Notes under the pieces: generated by a model
What the model was told of the DNA's origin: nothing
The model's input: the letters and a program-made list of their open reading frames with translations, nothing else
The model's database searches: none
Translations under genes and position numbers: made by a program
Part shown: piece after piece, positions 44,945-53,720 of the stretch
How positions within the stretch are numbered: position 1 is the first letter of the stretch
Layout of the letters: the number at the start of each line of letters is the position of its first letter
Assembly: GCF_014640115.1 (NCBI RefSeq)
Contig: NZ_BMGI01000002.1
Coordinates: 496,001 to 560,000 of the forward strand
Reading direction: 5' to 3'
DNA: 64,000 bases
Source: Sinisalibacter lacisalsi
GTDB taxonomy: Bacteria; Pseudomonadota; Alphaproteobacteria; Rhodobacterales; Rhodobacteraceae

Positions 44945-46185
44945 GGCGCCATACTGGTGTATTTCGAAATGCCCGCGTCAATGCGGCTTTTCGACGGCGG
45001 GCGGCCCGCGTAACGGCTGGCGAGGCTGAGCGGCCCGGCGGTGATCTGGAAATAGTCGTAATCCTTCGGCCGGTCGAAGGCGCAGAGATACTGGAAATGC
45101 AGCCGGAAGAAGCGCCAGCGCAGCGCCCGCCAGCGCGCCGGGCTGAGCGTCTGGGTGAAGGCGGCCGAGATCACCAGCGGCCAGCGCTTGCCCTCCGGCG
45201 CCACGCCCGACACGCTCACCGGGTCGCACAGCGCGAAGGCGCAGCCGTCGCCCGGCGCGGTGACGTCGACCCAGGCGATCTCCTCGGCGCGGCTCAGATC
45301 GTGCAGGTCGCGCCTCAGTCGCGCCGCATCGGGCAGGAACGACACCATCGGCACCACCTGCCCGAGCGTGAGAAAGCCGAGCTTCGGCCCGGTTTGCGGC
45401 ACGCGACCCGCGCGGATCAGGTCGGCGAGGATCGACACGCCGAGATGCGCGCCGGAGGAATGGCCGACCACCAGCACCTCGTCCACGTCGGTTTCCAGCG
45501 CCTCGGCGATCTGGTCGGCGAAGCTGGCCATGCGGGCCTCAAGTTCGGGCGGGTTGGCGCCCCTGGTGGCGGCCGAATAGGCGTAATCGTGCATCAGGTA
45601 GTAGACGTAGAGCCGGTTGTCGATCTTGCGGAACCAGCGCAGCAGGGCGACGCCCGCGAGCGCACCGAGAACGCCCCCCGCCACCCAGCCGGGCCAGCCC
45701 GGGCCGGGCAGGAGCCGCCCGATCCCCATCGCGGCACCCGCCGCCACCACCCAGGCCAGCGCCAGCGCTGCCAGCGCCTGCAGGATCAGCATTCCCACCG
45801 GGTAGAGCGCCGCGATCACCGGCCCCTTGCGCAGCCGCATCAGCCGCCAGAGCGCGCCGGAGGCGATATAGGTCCAGGCGGTGCGGGCCATCAGGGCGTA
45901 GGTCTGCGCGATGTTCAGATCCATCGAGGCGCGCACGATGTCGGACCAGACCAGCACGTCGAACTCGGCCTCGGTCTCCGCCCCGTCGATCACCGCGCGC
46001 ACCTGCCAGCCGTAACTGTCGCCGCCCTGCCGGCCGATCAGCGCCACCTCGTAGCCCGAGATCGCCGCCTGCGCCGCCGATTCCTTGCGGTAGAGCTCGC
46101 GGTAACGGCGTGGGTGAATCGGGTCGTAGCCGGGGATGTAGAACACCCGGCGACGCGTTATCTCCTGTGGAATGGCGCTGCTCAT
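44941..46185 (-). CDS. Membrane-associated alpha/beta hydrolase-like protein
   Basis: This 414-residue protein has an N-terminal strand VFYIPGYDPIHPRRY, two hydrophobic hairpins at about residues 125-180 and a C-terminal alpha/beta-hydrolase region. The nucleophile elbow is VVGHSSGAHLG with Ser near 240, after a strand that fits the fold. It is probably an inner-membrane lipase or esterase; the acid and base residues are less certain. No strong ribosome site precedes the ATG at 46185. It is translationally coupled to the P450 downstream, which suggests a shared lipid-like substrate. Confidence 0.8.
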   Translation of the reverse strand: MSSAIPQEITRRRVFYIPGYDPIHPRRYRELYRKESAAQAAISGYEVALIGRQGGDSYGWQVRAVIDGAETEAEFDVLVWSDIVRASMDLNIAQTYALMARTAWTYIASGALWRLMRLRKGPVIAALYPVGMLILQALAALALAWVVAAGAAMGIGRLLPGPGWPGWVAGGVLGALAGVALLRWFRKIDNRLYVYYLMHDYAYSAATRGANPPELEARMASFADQIAEALETDVDEVLVVGHSSGAHLGVSILADLIRAGRVPQTGPKLGFLTLGQVVPMVSFLPDAARLRRDLHDLSRAEEIAWVDVTAPGDGCAFALCDPVSVSGVAPEGKRWPLVISAAFTQTLSPARWRALRWRFFRLHFQYLCAFDRPKDYDYFQITAGPLSLASRYAGRPPSKSRIDAGISKYTSMAP

Positions 46186-46323
46186 GGCCCGGCTTTTGCT
46201 TGTTTCATCACAGGCTACACCTGCAATCGGGCAATGATAAGACCCCCGCCGCTTTCATCTTTGCGCAAATATCGCGGGGGGTTTGGCGGGCTGGCCCACA
46301 ATCTGTCGCCCCGGGGCGAACCC

Positions 46324-47076
46324 TCACCCCAGCGCCGAAAGCGCCGGGAAGGTTTCGAGCAGCCACCACGAGAAGGCCGAGAAGCCGCCGGTCAGCATGA
46401 GCAGACCGATGGTCCAGAGCAGAAGCCCCATGATCCGCTCGATCCGGTCCATGTGCCGCTTCATCCAGGTCATCAGCCCCTGCATCCGCGGGAAGAAGGC
46501 GGCGACCAGCAGGAAGGGCACGCCGAGCCCGGCGGCGTAGATCGCCAGCAGGAAGGTGCCGCGCGCCACGCTGGCCTCGGAGGCGGCGAGCGAGAGGATC
46601 GCGCCGAGCTGCGGGCCGATGCAGGGCGTCCAGCCGAAGGCGAAGGCGAGGCCGAGCAGGTAGGCACCGAAGGCCGATCCGCCCTGGTCGCCGGCATCGA
46701 GCCGGGCCTCGCGGTTGAGGAAGGGAATCGTGAAGATGCCGAGAAAATGCGCCCCGAACACCATCACGATGATCCCCGCGATGGTGCTGAACAGGCTCTG
46801 GTTCTGCAAGAACACCGCGCCGAAGGCAGAGGCCGCGAAGCCGAGGAACAGAAACACCGTCGACAGCCCCAGCACGAAGAACAGCGCCGTGAGCATGGCC
46901 TTGCGCGAGGCTTTCTTGCCCGCCGACAGCTCGCCCACCGAGATACCCGACATGTAGGCGATATAGGGCGGCACGATCGGCAGGACGCAGGGGCTGAGAA
47001 AGCTCAGGATCCCCGCGATCAGCGCGATGGTCATGGCCGGGAGAAGGCTGGCGTCGATGAGGTCAATTCCGAACAT
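46324..47076 (-). CDS. ccdA: CcdA-type cytochrome c biogenesis protein
   Basis: This 250-residue protein has six membrane segments and passes reductant from cytoplasmic thioredoxin to the periplasm for cytochrome c maturation. The two redox cysteines are in LSPCVLPIVPPYIAYMSG near residue 30 and GWTPCIGPQLGAIL near 151, in the paired TM1/TM4 arrangement of the DsbD central domain. The C-terminal helix is followed by no thioredoxin domain, so this is the short CcdA form. It lies 96 bases after rne on the same strand. Confidence 0.94.
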   Translation of the reverse strand: MFGIDLIDASLLPAMTIALIAGILSFLSPCVLPIVPPYIAYMSGISVGELSAGKKASRKAMLTALFFVLGLSTVFLFLGFAASAFGAVFLQNQSLFSTIAGIIVMVFGAHFLGIFTIPFLNREARLDAGDQGGSAFGAYLLGLAFAFGWTPCIGPQLGAILSLAASEASVARGTFLLAIYAAGLGVPFLLVAAFFPRMQGLMTWMKRHMDRIERIMGLLLWTIGLLMLTGGFSAFSWWLLETFPALSALG

Positions 47077-47140
47077 GACGCCTCTCTAGCCTGCCGGTGT
47101 GCGCCCGTCACGTGCCATCTGGTCACATCCCGGGGAGCGG

Positions 47141-47165
47141 CCGGCCGGGCGCGGGGCCCGGCCGG
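47141..47165. terminator. GC-rich hairpin between rne and ccdA
   Basis: Ten-base arms CCGGCCGGGC and GCCCGGCCGG enclose GCGGG, 8 bases after the rne stop. It lacks a T-run, so termination or attenuation is inferred from position. Confidence 0.45.
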
Positions 47166-47172
47166 GATAGGA

Positions 47173-49893
47173 TCAGCGCCCGAGCGCCCACCAGCCGCGC
47201 TTTTTCGGCGCGTCCGGCTTGGCCTCGTCCTTGTCCTCGGGTTCGGCCTTGGCCGGCTCCGGGGCCTTGGCCTCGGCCGGTTCGGGCGTCTTGGCCTCGG
47301 CCGGTTCCGGGCTGGTCGCCGGCGCGGACTCGGCCGCGGGGGCATCCGCCTCGGCCTCGGCAGGCTTCGCCGCCGCCTTCGCCCTGCTGGCGCTGGTGCT
47401 GCGCGGCTTGGCGGCGGTGGTCTTGCCGGCAGAGGATTTCGAGCGCGACGAGGTGGTGGTCTTCGACCGCGACCGCGTGATCTTCTTCGGCGCTTCGGCC
47501 TCTTCGCCGGCCTCGGCCGCAGCTTCCGCCGGAGCCGCCTCGGCCTCCGTCACCGGGGCCACCTCCGCGTCAGTTTTCGGCGATTTCGAGCGCGACCGCG
47601 AACTGCGCTTGGGCGCGGGTTTCGCAGCGGCGTCGGCCTCCGGGGCCGCAGCTTCGGCGGGGCCCGCAGCGGCCTCGGCCTCGGGCGCGGCGGTTTCGGC
47701 GGCGGCCTTCACCGTCTCCGCCCCGGTCTCTGCATCCTGATCGCCGTTGCCGGTTTCGGACCCCTCCTCGCCGTTCTGCGACGATTTCGAGCGCGACGGG
47801 CGACGACGACGGCGGCGGCGCTTCTTCTTGGGCTGTTCATCGCCCTGGGAAGGGGCGTCGACGGATTCCTTCACCTCGGTCTCGGCCTCGGCCTCAGCCT
47901 CGGTCTCCGCCTCGTCGATCTCGTCCATCAACATCGCCCCGGCCGACACCACCGGCGTCTCCGGCACCGCGCGGGTGGCGGTCTTGAACTTCTCGATCGA
48001 GAAATCGGGCGAGATCAGGAACGGGTCGGCCTCGACGCGGATACCCATGCCGTAGCGCAGCTCGATCTGGGCGATGTGCTCGCGCTTGTGGTTCATCAGG
48101 TAGTTCACGATCGCCACCGGCGCCTTGAGCAGCACTTCGCGCGAGCGGCGGCGGGTGCCCTCCTCCTCAAGCTGGCGCAGGATCGTGAGCGCGAGGTTGT
48201 CATCCGAGCGGATCAGCCCGGTGCCGTGGCAATGCGGGCAAGGCTGGGTGGTGGCCTCGATCATGCCGGGGCGCAGCCGCTGGCGGCTCATCTCCATCAG
48301 CCCGAAGCCCGAGATCCGGCCCACCTGGATGCGGGCGCGGTCGGTCTTCAGCTTGTCCTTCATCCGCTTCTCGACGGCGGCGTTGTTCTTGCGCTCGTCC
48401 ATGTCGATGAAGTCGATCACGATCAGCCCGGCGAGGTCGCGCAAGCGCAGCTGGCGGGCGACTTCCTCGGCGGCTTCGAGGTTGGTCTTGAGCGCGGTTT
48501 CCTCGATCGAGCCTTCCTTGGTGGCGCGGCCGGAGTTCACGTCGATCGCCACCAGCGCCTCGGTCACACCGATCACGATGTAACCGCCCGACTTGAGTTG
48601 GACCGTGGGATTGAACATCGAGCTGAGGTAGCTCTCCACCTGGTAGCGCGCGAACAGCGGCAGCCCCTCGGCGTAGTGCTTCACGTTCTTGGCGTGGGAC
48701 GGCATGATCATCTTCATGAAATCCTTGGCCACGCGGTAGCCCGCGTCGCCCTCCACCAGAACCTCGTCGATTTCCTTGGAATAGAGATCGCGGATCGAGC
48801 GCTTGATGAGGTTGCCTTCCTCGTAGATCTTCGCCGGTGCGATGCTCTTGAGGGTGAGCGTGCGGATCTCTTCCCACAGCCGCTGGAGATACTCGTAATC
48901 GCGCTTGATCTCGGCCTTGGTGCGCTTGGCACCGGCGGTGCGGATGATCAGCCCCGCGCCTTTCGGCACCTCGATCTCGTTCGCGATTTCCTTGAGCTTC
49001 TTGCGGTCGACGGCGTTGGTGATCTTGCGGCTGATACCGCCGCCACGCGCGGTGTTGGGCATCAGCACGCAGTAGCGGCCGGCGAGGCTGAGATAGGTGG
49101 TGAGCGCCGCGCCCTTGTTGCCGCGCTCTTCCTTGACGACCTGCACCAGCAGGATCTGGCGGACCTTGATGACTTCCTGGATCTTGTATTTCTTCGGGCG
49201 CGGCTTGCGCGCGGTGCGGATTTCCTCCGTCACGTCTTCTTCGGCGACCGATTCGATGCTCCGCTCGTCGCCGTCATCGTCGTGCGCGTCGTCGCCCTCG
49301 TCGTCGCCATTGGCGTCGTCGTCCGATTGCCGCTGCGCCGACTCGTCGGCTTCCGGCTCCTCGACCGGGGTTTCCTCGACCCGCTCCATCGGCGACTCGG
49401 CGCCCTCGTCGTCACCGTCGAGGTCGATCACCTCCATGCTTTCGGGCAGGTCGGATGACGCCTCGGCGGTGACCACGGCGTCGTCGGCACGGGTGTCTTC
49501 GGCCTTGGATTTCGACCGCGAGCGCGAACGTGAGCGCGACCGCGAGGACCGGGATTTTTCCTTCCTGGTCTCTCGCTCGTCTTCCTCGGCTTCCATCGCC
49601 TCGGCGAAGGCCTGCTCTTCGGCGAGCAGCGCTTCACGGTCGGCGACGGGGATCTGGTAGTAATCCGGGTGGATTTCGGAGAACGCCAGGAAGCCGTGGC
49701 GGTTGCCGCCGTAATCGACGAAGGCCGCCTGGAGCGAGGGCTCCACGCGGGTGACTTTCGCTAGGTAGATGTTGCCGGCGAGCTGGCGCTTGTTTTCGGA
49801 TTCAAAGTCGAATTCCTCAACCTTGTTGCCGTCCACCACGACGACGCGGGTTTCCTCCGCGTGCGTGGCGTCGATGAGCATTTTCTTGGGCAT
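47173..49893 (-). CDS. rne: Ribonuclease E
   Basis: RNase E initiates mRNA decay and matures rRNA, and scaffolds the degradosome. In this 906-residue protein the S1 domain (36-75 and 236-280) is split by an insertion at about 82-235 that is very acidic and contains the tract SRSRSRSRSRSK at 117-128. The catalytic core follows, with metal ligands in AIDVNSGRATKEG near 450 and IVIDFIDM near 494, and the Zn-link CPHCHGTG near 553. The C-terminal 250 residues are disordered, Ala/Glu-rich, with several SRSRSK clusters. It ends KKRGWWALGR, a likely partner-binding helix. The ATG at 49893 gives the family start MPKKMLIDATHAEETRV. Confidence 0.97.
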   Translation of the reverse strand: MPKKMLIDATHAEETRVVVVDGNKVEEFDFESENKRQLAGNIYLAKVTRVEPSLQAAFVDYGGNRHGFLAFSEIHPDYYQIPVADREALLAEEQAFAEAMEAEEDERETRKEKSRSSRSRSRSRSRSKSKAEDTRADDAVVTAEASSDLPESMEVIDLDGDDEGAESPMERVEETPVEEPEADESAQRQSDDDANGDDEGDDAHDDDGDERSIESVAEEDVTEEIRTARKPRPKKYKIQEVIKVRQILLVQVVKEERGNKGAALTTYLSLAGRYCVLMPNTARGGGISRKITNAVDRKKLKEIANEIEVPKGAGLIIRTAGAKRTKAEIKRDYEYLQRLWEEIRTLTLKSIAPAKIYEEGNLIKRSIRDLYSKEIDEVLVEGDAGYRVAKDFMKMIMPSHAKNVKHYAEGLPLFARYQVESYLSSMFNPTVQLKSGGYIVIGVTEALVAIDVNSGRATKEGSIEETALKTNLEAAEEVARQLRLRDLAGLIVIDFIDMDERKNNAAVEKRMKDKLKTDRARIQVGRISGFGLMEMSRQRLRPGMIEATTQPCPHCHGTGLIRSDDNLALTILRQLEEEGTRRRSREVLLKAPVAIVNYLMNHKREHIAQIELRYGMGIRVEADPFLISPDFSIEKFKTATRAVPETPVVSAGAMLMDEIDEAETEAEAEAETEVKESVDAPSQGDEQPKKKRRRRRRRPSRSKSSQNGEEGSETGNGDQDAETGAETVKAAAETAAPEAEAAAGPAEAAAPEADAAAKPAPKRSSRSRSKSPKTDAEVAPVTEAEAAPAEAAAEAGEEAEAPKKITRSRSKTTTSSRSKSSAGKTTAAKPRSTSASRAKAAAKPAEAEADAPAAESAPATSPEPAEAKTPEPAEAKAPEPAKAEPEDKDEAKPDAPKKRGWWALGR

Positions 49894-50367
49894 GTTTTCT
49901 CGATGCACCCCGGCAGACCGCACGCCCTGTCGGGGGTGCGGCGAAACGGGGGTGACTTGTCTGGGCGATCATCGGCGCGGGCAACGGCAGACGCGACAGC
50001 GACCGTGAACGGCCCCCTGCTTCTGTCTGATCCTGTCCTGCGCGCCTCATCGCGTTTCTTCTCCGACTCATGCGGCAGATCCGCCGCCGAGCCTGTTCAG
50101 GGCCACGCCGCACCCTCGGGATTGGCGGGCAAATGTCTGGCCATTCGGCCGGTCCGGCCCGGTGGGCCGCCTCTCGGTCTGGTCACGCGCCCGGGCAATA
50201 CGCGCCAAAGGCTTGCGGACCAGCGAAACTTTCGGGCGGGTCGGGCCATCGCCCGAAACCGCCTCATCCTACATAGGGGCAGGTAGTGGGCGATGACAAT
50301 GGCAAAATGCCGCCTCGCGCAGATTGCGCGCACACGCGGACGTTGAAACCCGCGCCTTCGCGGGGCG
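49894..50367. other. Long rne 5' leader/spacer
   Basis: No gene is found in these 474 bases between PBP1A and rne, both on the minus strand. A strong hairpin (GCACCCC with GGGGTGC, 49904-49938) lies about 10 bases before the rne start. In E. coli the long rne leader folds and mediates autoregulation by RNase E. A comparable role here is inference from length, position and structure. Confidence 0.5.
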
Positions 50368-52878
50368 TTAGTAGAGGCCCCCCGCCGCCACCGAACCGGT
50401 ATCGGCGCGCTCGGGCACGATCACCACGGTGCCGGTCGAGGTGGTCACCTCGGTGCCGGTTTCCATTTCCCCGGGCAGGAACAGCGGCAGGTTCGACCCC
50501 ATCGCGAAGCCGCCGTCGAACATCACGCCGAACACCGGCTCCTCACCGTCCCGGAAATACTCGGCCACCACGTAGTCGCCGGTGGCGTCGTTCGGCAGGC
50601 GGGCGCCGGAGAAGCGGTCGATCTTGATGAACTGCCCGCCGGGCGGCAGCTTGAACCGGCCTCCGCCGTATTTTTCCACCGCCTCGGTCATGAAACGCTG
50701 GAACACCGGCGCGCAGGTGCCGCCGCCGGAGGCGCCGGGAAGCGTGCGCGGACGGTCGTAACCGATGTAGCAGCCCGCCACCACGTTGGAGGTGAAGCCG
50801 ACGAACCAGACATCCTTGGTATCGTTGGTGGTGCCGGTCTTGCCTGCCGTGGGCACCGGCAGGCGCACCGCGCCCGAGGCGGTGCCGCGCTGCACCACGC
50901 CCTGCATCATCGAGGTGAGCTGGTAGGCGGTGATCGCGTCCATCACGCGCTCGCGGTTGCTGGTGATCTTCGGGCTCTCGCCCTCGGGCAGGTCGGGCAC
51001 GCTGCATTCATCGCAATGGCGGCTGTCGTGCCGGTAGATGGTGCGCCCCCAGCGGTCCTGCACCCGGTCGACCAGCGTCGGCTCGACCCGCTCGCCGCCG
51101 TTGGCGAACATCGCGTAGGCCGCAACCATGCGAAACAGCGTGGTCTCGGACGATCCCAGCGCATTGGCGAGAAACGGGTCGAGCCGGTCGTAGACGCCGA
51201 AGCGTTCGGCATAGGCGGCCACCGTCTCCATCCCCACTTCCTGGGCAAGGCGCACCGTCATCAGGTTACGCGATTGCTCGATCCCGGTGCGCAGCGGCGT
51301 CGGGCCGTAGAACTTGTTCGAAGCGTTCTTCGGCCGCCAGACCTCGCCGCCGACCTCCACCTCGATCGGCGCGTCGATCACGATCGACGCGGGCGAGAAG
51401 CCCGAATCGAGCGCCGCGGCGTAGACGAAGGGTTTGAAGCTGGAGCCCGGCTGGCGGGTGGCCTGGGTGGCGCGGTTGAACACCGAATGCTGGTAGGAAA
51501 AGCCGCCCTGCATCGCCAGAACCCGGCCGGTGTTGACGTCCATCGCCATGAACCCGCCCTGCACTTCCGGCACCTGGCGCAGGCTCCAGCGGATGAAATC
51601 GCCCGCACCGTCATCGCCGGAGGTCACGCGGCGCACATGCACCACGTCGCCGCGCTCGAAATTGTCGACAAACGATCCGCGCATCCACGAGATGTCATCG
51701 CGCGGCACTTCCCAGGGGCTCGGCTCGGGCTGACCCTCGATGCGCAATGTCATGCGCTGGTCGCCGACCTGGTCGACCACGGCGACGAACCACTTGCCGT
51801 CGAGCATCACGTCGCGGGTGACCGAAACCTCGGCCAGCGCCGCTTCCCAGCTGCCATCGTCGATGCGCGCCGGGTCGATCTTTTCCTCGGTGCCGCGCCA
51901 GACGCCGCGGGCGCGGTCGAAATCCTCGAGCGATTTCTGCAAGGCCTGCGCCGCGACCACCTGAAGCTCGGGGTCCACCGTCGCGCGGATCGTGAGGCCG
52001 CCGCCGAAGAACTCGTCCTCGCCGAAATCGCGGCTGAGCTGGCGGCGGATCTCGTCGGTGAAATAGTCGCGGTCAGGCATGAAAGAGCGGAATGACGGGA
52101 TGTCGCCGCCCTGCACCGTGCGCAGCGGCCTGGCCACCGCCGCCTCGTAGGTGGCGTTGTCGATGTAGCCGTTCTCGCGCATCTCGCGCAGCACGTAATC
52201 GCGCCGCGCCACGGCGTCTTCCTGGTCGCGCACCGGGTGCAGCGTGCCGGGCCGCTGGGCGAGCGCCGCGAGATAGGCCGCCTCCTCGGGCGCAAGCTGG
52301 TCGAGCGTCTTGTTGTAGTAGGTCTGCGCCGCCGCGGTCACGCCGTAGGAATTCTGGCCAAGGAAGATCTCGTTGAGGTAGAGGCCGAGAATCTGTTCCT
52401 TGTCGAGGGTGCCCTCGAGCCGGGTGGCGAGGATCAACTCCTTGATCTTGCGTTCGGCGGAACGGTCGGACGACAGCAGGAAGTTCTTCATCACCTGCTG
52501 GGTGATCGTCGAGGCGCCGCGCAACCGCCCGCCCTGCAGCGCTTCGAGCGCCGCCGCCGCCATGCCGCGCATGTCGTAGCCGCCGTGGATGTAGAAATTC
52601 TTGTCCTCGGCCGAGACGAAGGCATGTTTGACCAGATCGGGGATCTGCTCGGCCGGGGTGAACAGCCGGCGCTCCTTGGCGAACTCGTCCATCAGCCGGC
52701 CCTGCCCGGAATAGACCCGGCTGATCGTCGGCGGCTGGTAATTGGCAAGCTGTTCGTGGCTCGGCAGGTCGCGGCTGTACATCCAGAAGATGGCGCCCAG
52801 CGTGAGCGCGCCCATGACCGCGGCAAGCGTCAACCAGGAAAAGATCGAGCCCAGAATGCCTAGTATGAATCGGACCAC
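50368..52878 (-). CDS. mrcA: Penicillin-binding protein 1A
   Basis: This 836-residue bifunctional class A PBP polymerises and crosslinks peptidoglycan. A short cytoplasmic end and TM anchor (residues 2-33) precede the GT51 transglycosylase with Glu91 in SAEDKNFYIHGG and RGASTITQQVMKN. The transpeptidase has the S-x-x-K nucleophile in QPGSSFKPF near 478, the SRN motif in EQSRNLMTVR, and KTGTTNDTKDVW near 680. An OB-like insertion lies between the two catalytic parts. The start is a GTG at 52878 with GGAGG close upstream; a longer frame to 53007 has no homology. Confidence 0.96.
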   Translation of the reverse strand: MVRFILGILGSIFSWLTLAAVMGALTLGAIFWMYSRDLPSHEQLANYQPPTISRVYSGQGRLMDEFAKERRLFTPAEQIPDLVKHAFVSAEDKNFYIHGGYDMRGMAAAALEALQGGRLRGASTITQQVMKNFLLSSDRSAERKIKELILATRLEGTLDKEQILGLYLNEIFLGQNSYGVTAAAQTYYNKTLDQLAPEEAAYLAALAQRPGTLHPVRDQEDAVARRDYVLREMRENGYIDNATYEAAVARPLRTVQGGDIPSFRSFMPDRDYFTDEIRRQLSRDFGEDEFFGGGLTIRATVDPELQVVAAQALQKSLEDFDRARGVWRGTEEKIDPARIDDGSWEAALAEVSVTRDVMLDGKWFVAVVDQVGDQRMTLRIEGQPEPSPWEVPRDDISWMRGSFVDNFERGDVVHVRRVTSGDDGAGDFIRWSLRQVPEVQGGFMAMDVNTGRVLAMQGGFSYQHSVFNRATQATRQPGSSFKPFVYAAALDSGFSPASIVIDAPIEVEVGGEVWRPKNASNKFYGPTPLRTGIEQSRNLMTVRLAQEVGMETVAAYAERFGVYDRLDPFLANALGSSETTLFRMVAAYAMFANGGERVEPTLVDRVQDRWGRTIYRHDSRHCDECSVPDLPEGESPKITSNRERVMDAITAYQLTSMMQGVVQRGTASGAVRLPVPTAGKTGTTNDTKDVWFVGFTSNVVAGCYIGYDRPRTLPGASGGGTCAPVFQRFMTEAVEKYGGGRFKLPPGGQFIKIDRFSGARLPNDATGDYVVAEYFRDGEEPVFGVMFDGGFAMGSNLPLFLPGEMETGTEVTTSTGTVVIVPERADTGSVAAGGLY

Positions 52879-53053
52879 GCCAGTCCTCCGAGGAATGAAA
52901 CAGCGTGCTCTATACGCGAGCGGGCGCGACGGGTCAAAACACCTTTGGCCGAACTCGGCGGGATGTGGCCAAGCACGGGCGGCTTGATGCCGGTCGCCCC
53001 CGCCCACGCGGAGGTGACTGGACGCCCGCGCGCGCCGCGCCTACGCGGGAGGC

Positions 53054-53680
53054 ATGAGAGACTCACCCGCCCCTTCCGCCGCGCCCGCGGACGTGATCGC
53101 CACCTATGACCGCGTCGCCGAGGGCTTTGCCCGCGCCCGCGACCGCACGCTCTACGAGCGCCGCTGGCTCGACCGGGCGCTTTCCCATGCCCCCGGCCGC
53201 CGGGTGCTCGATCTTGGCTGCGGCGCCGGTCTGCCGATCGCGGCCTATCTCGAAGACAGGCGCTGCACGCTAACCGGGGTCGACGCGGCCGCGGCGATGC
53301 TGACGCTCTTCGCCCGCAACCTGCCCCGCGCCCGCCCGATCCACGCCGACATGCGCGGGCTCGACCTCGGCGAGAGCTTCGACGTGATCGTCGCGTGGAA
53401 CAGCTTCTTTCACCTCGCCGTCGACGACCAGCGCGCGATGTTCGAGACCTTCCGGATTCATGCCCGGCCGCGCAGCGTTCTGCTGTTCACCACCGGGCCG
53501 GAGCCGGGCGAGGCGGTGGGCCGCGTCGCGGGTGCGCCGGTCTACCACGCCTCGCTCGCGCCCGACGACTACCGCGCCCTGCTCGCCGCGCAGGGCTTCG
53601 AGGTGATCGCCTTCGTGCCGGAAGATCCCGCCTGCAAGGGCCACTCGGTCTGGCTCGCGCGCGACCGGGGCGAGGACTGA
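53054..53680 (+). CDS. Class I SAM-dependent methyltransferase
   Basis: This 208-residue methyltransferase has motif I RVLDLGCGAGLP near residue 50, the acidic VDAAAAML, DVIVAWNSFFHL as motif IV and a C-terminal beta region ending GHSVWLARDR. It resembles small-molecule or arsenite-type methyltransferases only in the general fold; no substrate-specific cysteines are present. GGGAGG precedes the ATG at 53054. It stands alone between the PBP1A promoter and a convergent operon. Confidence 0.88.
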   Translation: MRDSPAPSAAPADVIATYDRVAEGFARARDRTLYERRWLDRALSHAPGRRVLDLGCGAGLPIAAYLEDRRCTLTGVDAAAAMLTLFARNLPRARPIHADMRGLDLGESFDVIVAWNSFFHLAVDDQRAMFETFRIHARPRSVLLFTTGPEPGEAVGRVAGAPVYHASLAPDDYRALLAAQGFEVIAFVPEDPACKGHSVWLARDRGED

Positions 53681-53720
53681 CGCCCCCCCGGCGGGGCAGC
53701 CGCGTTCGGCGGCGTCGCCC

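Noticed and set aside
45097-49458. Very long open frame on the + strand opposite rne and its neighbours
   Set aside because: It is antisense to rne, ccdA and the hydrolase gene, all of which have clear homology. Long stop-free antisense frames are normal at this GC content, and the translation is Arg/His/Gly-rich without motifs.
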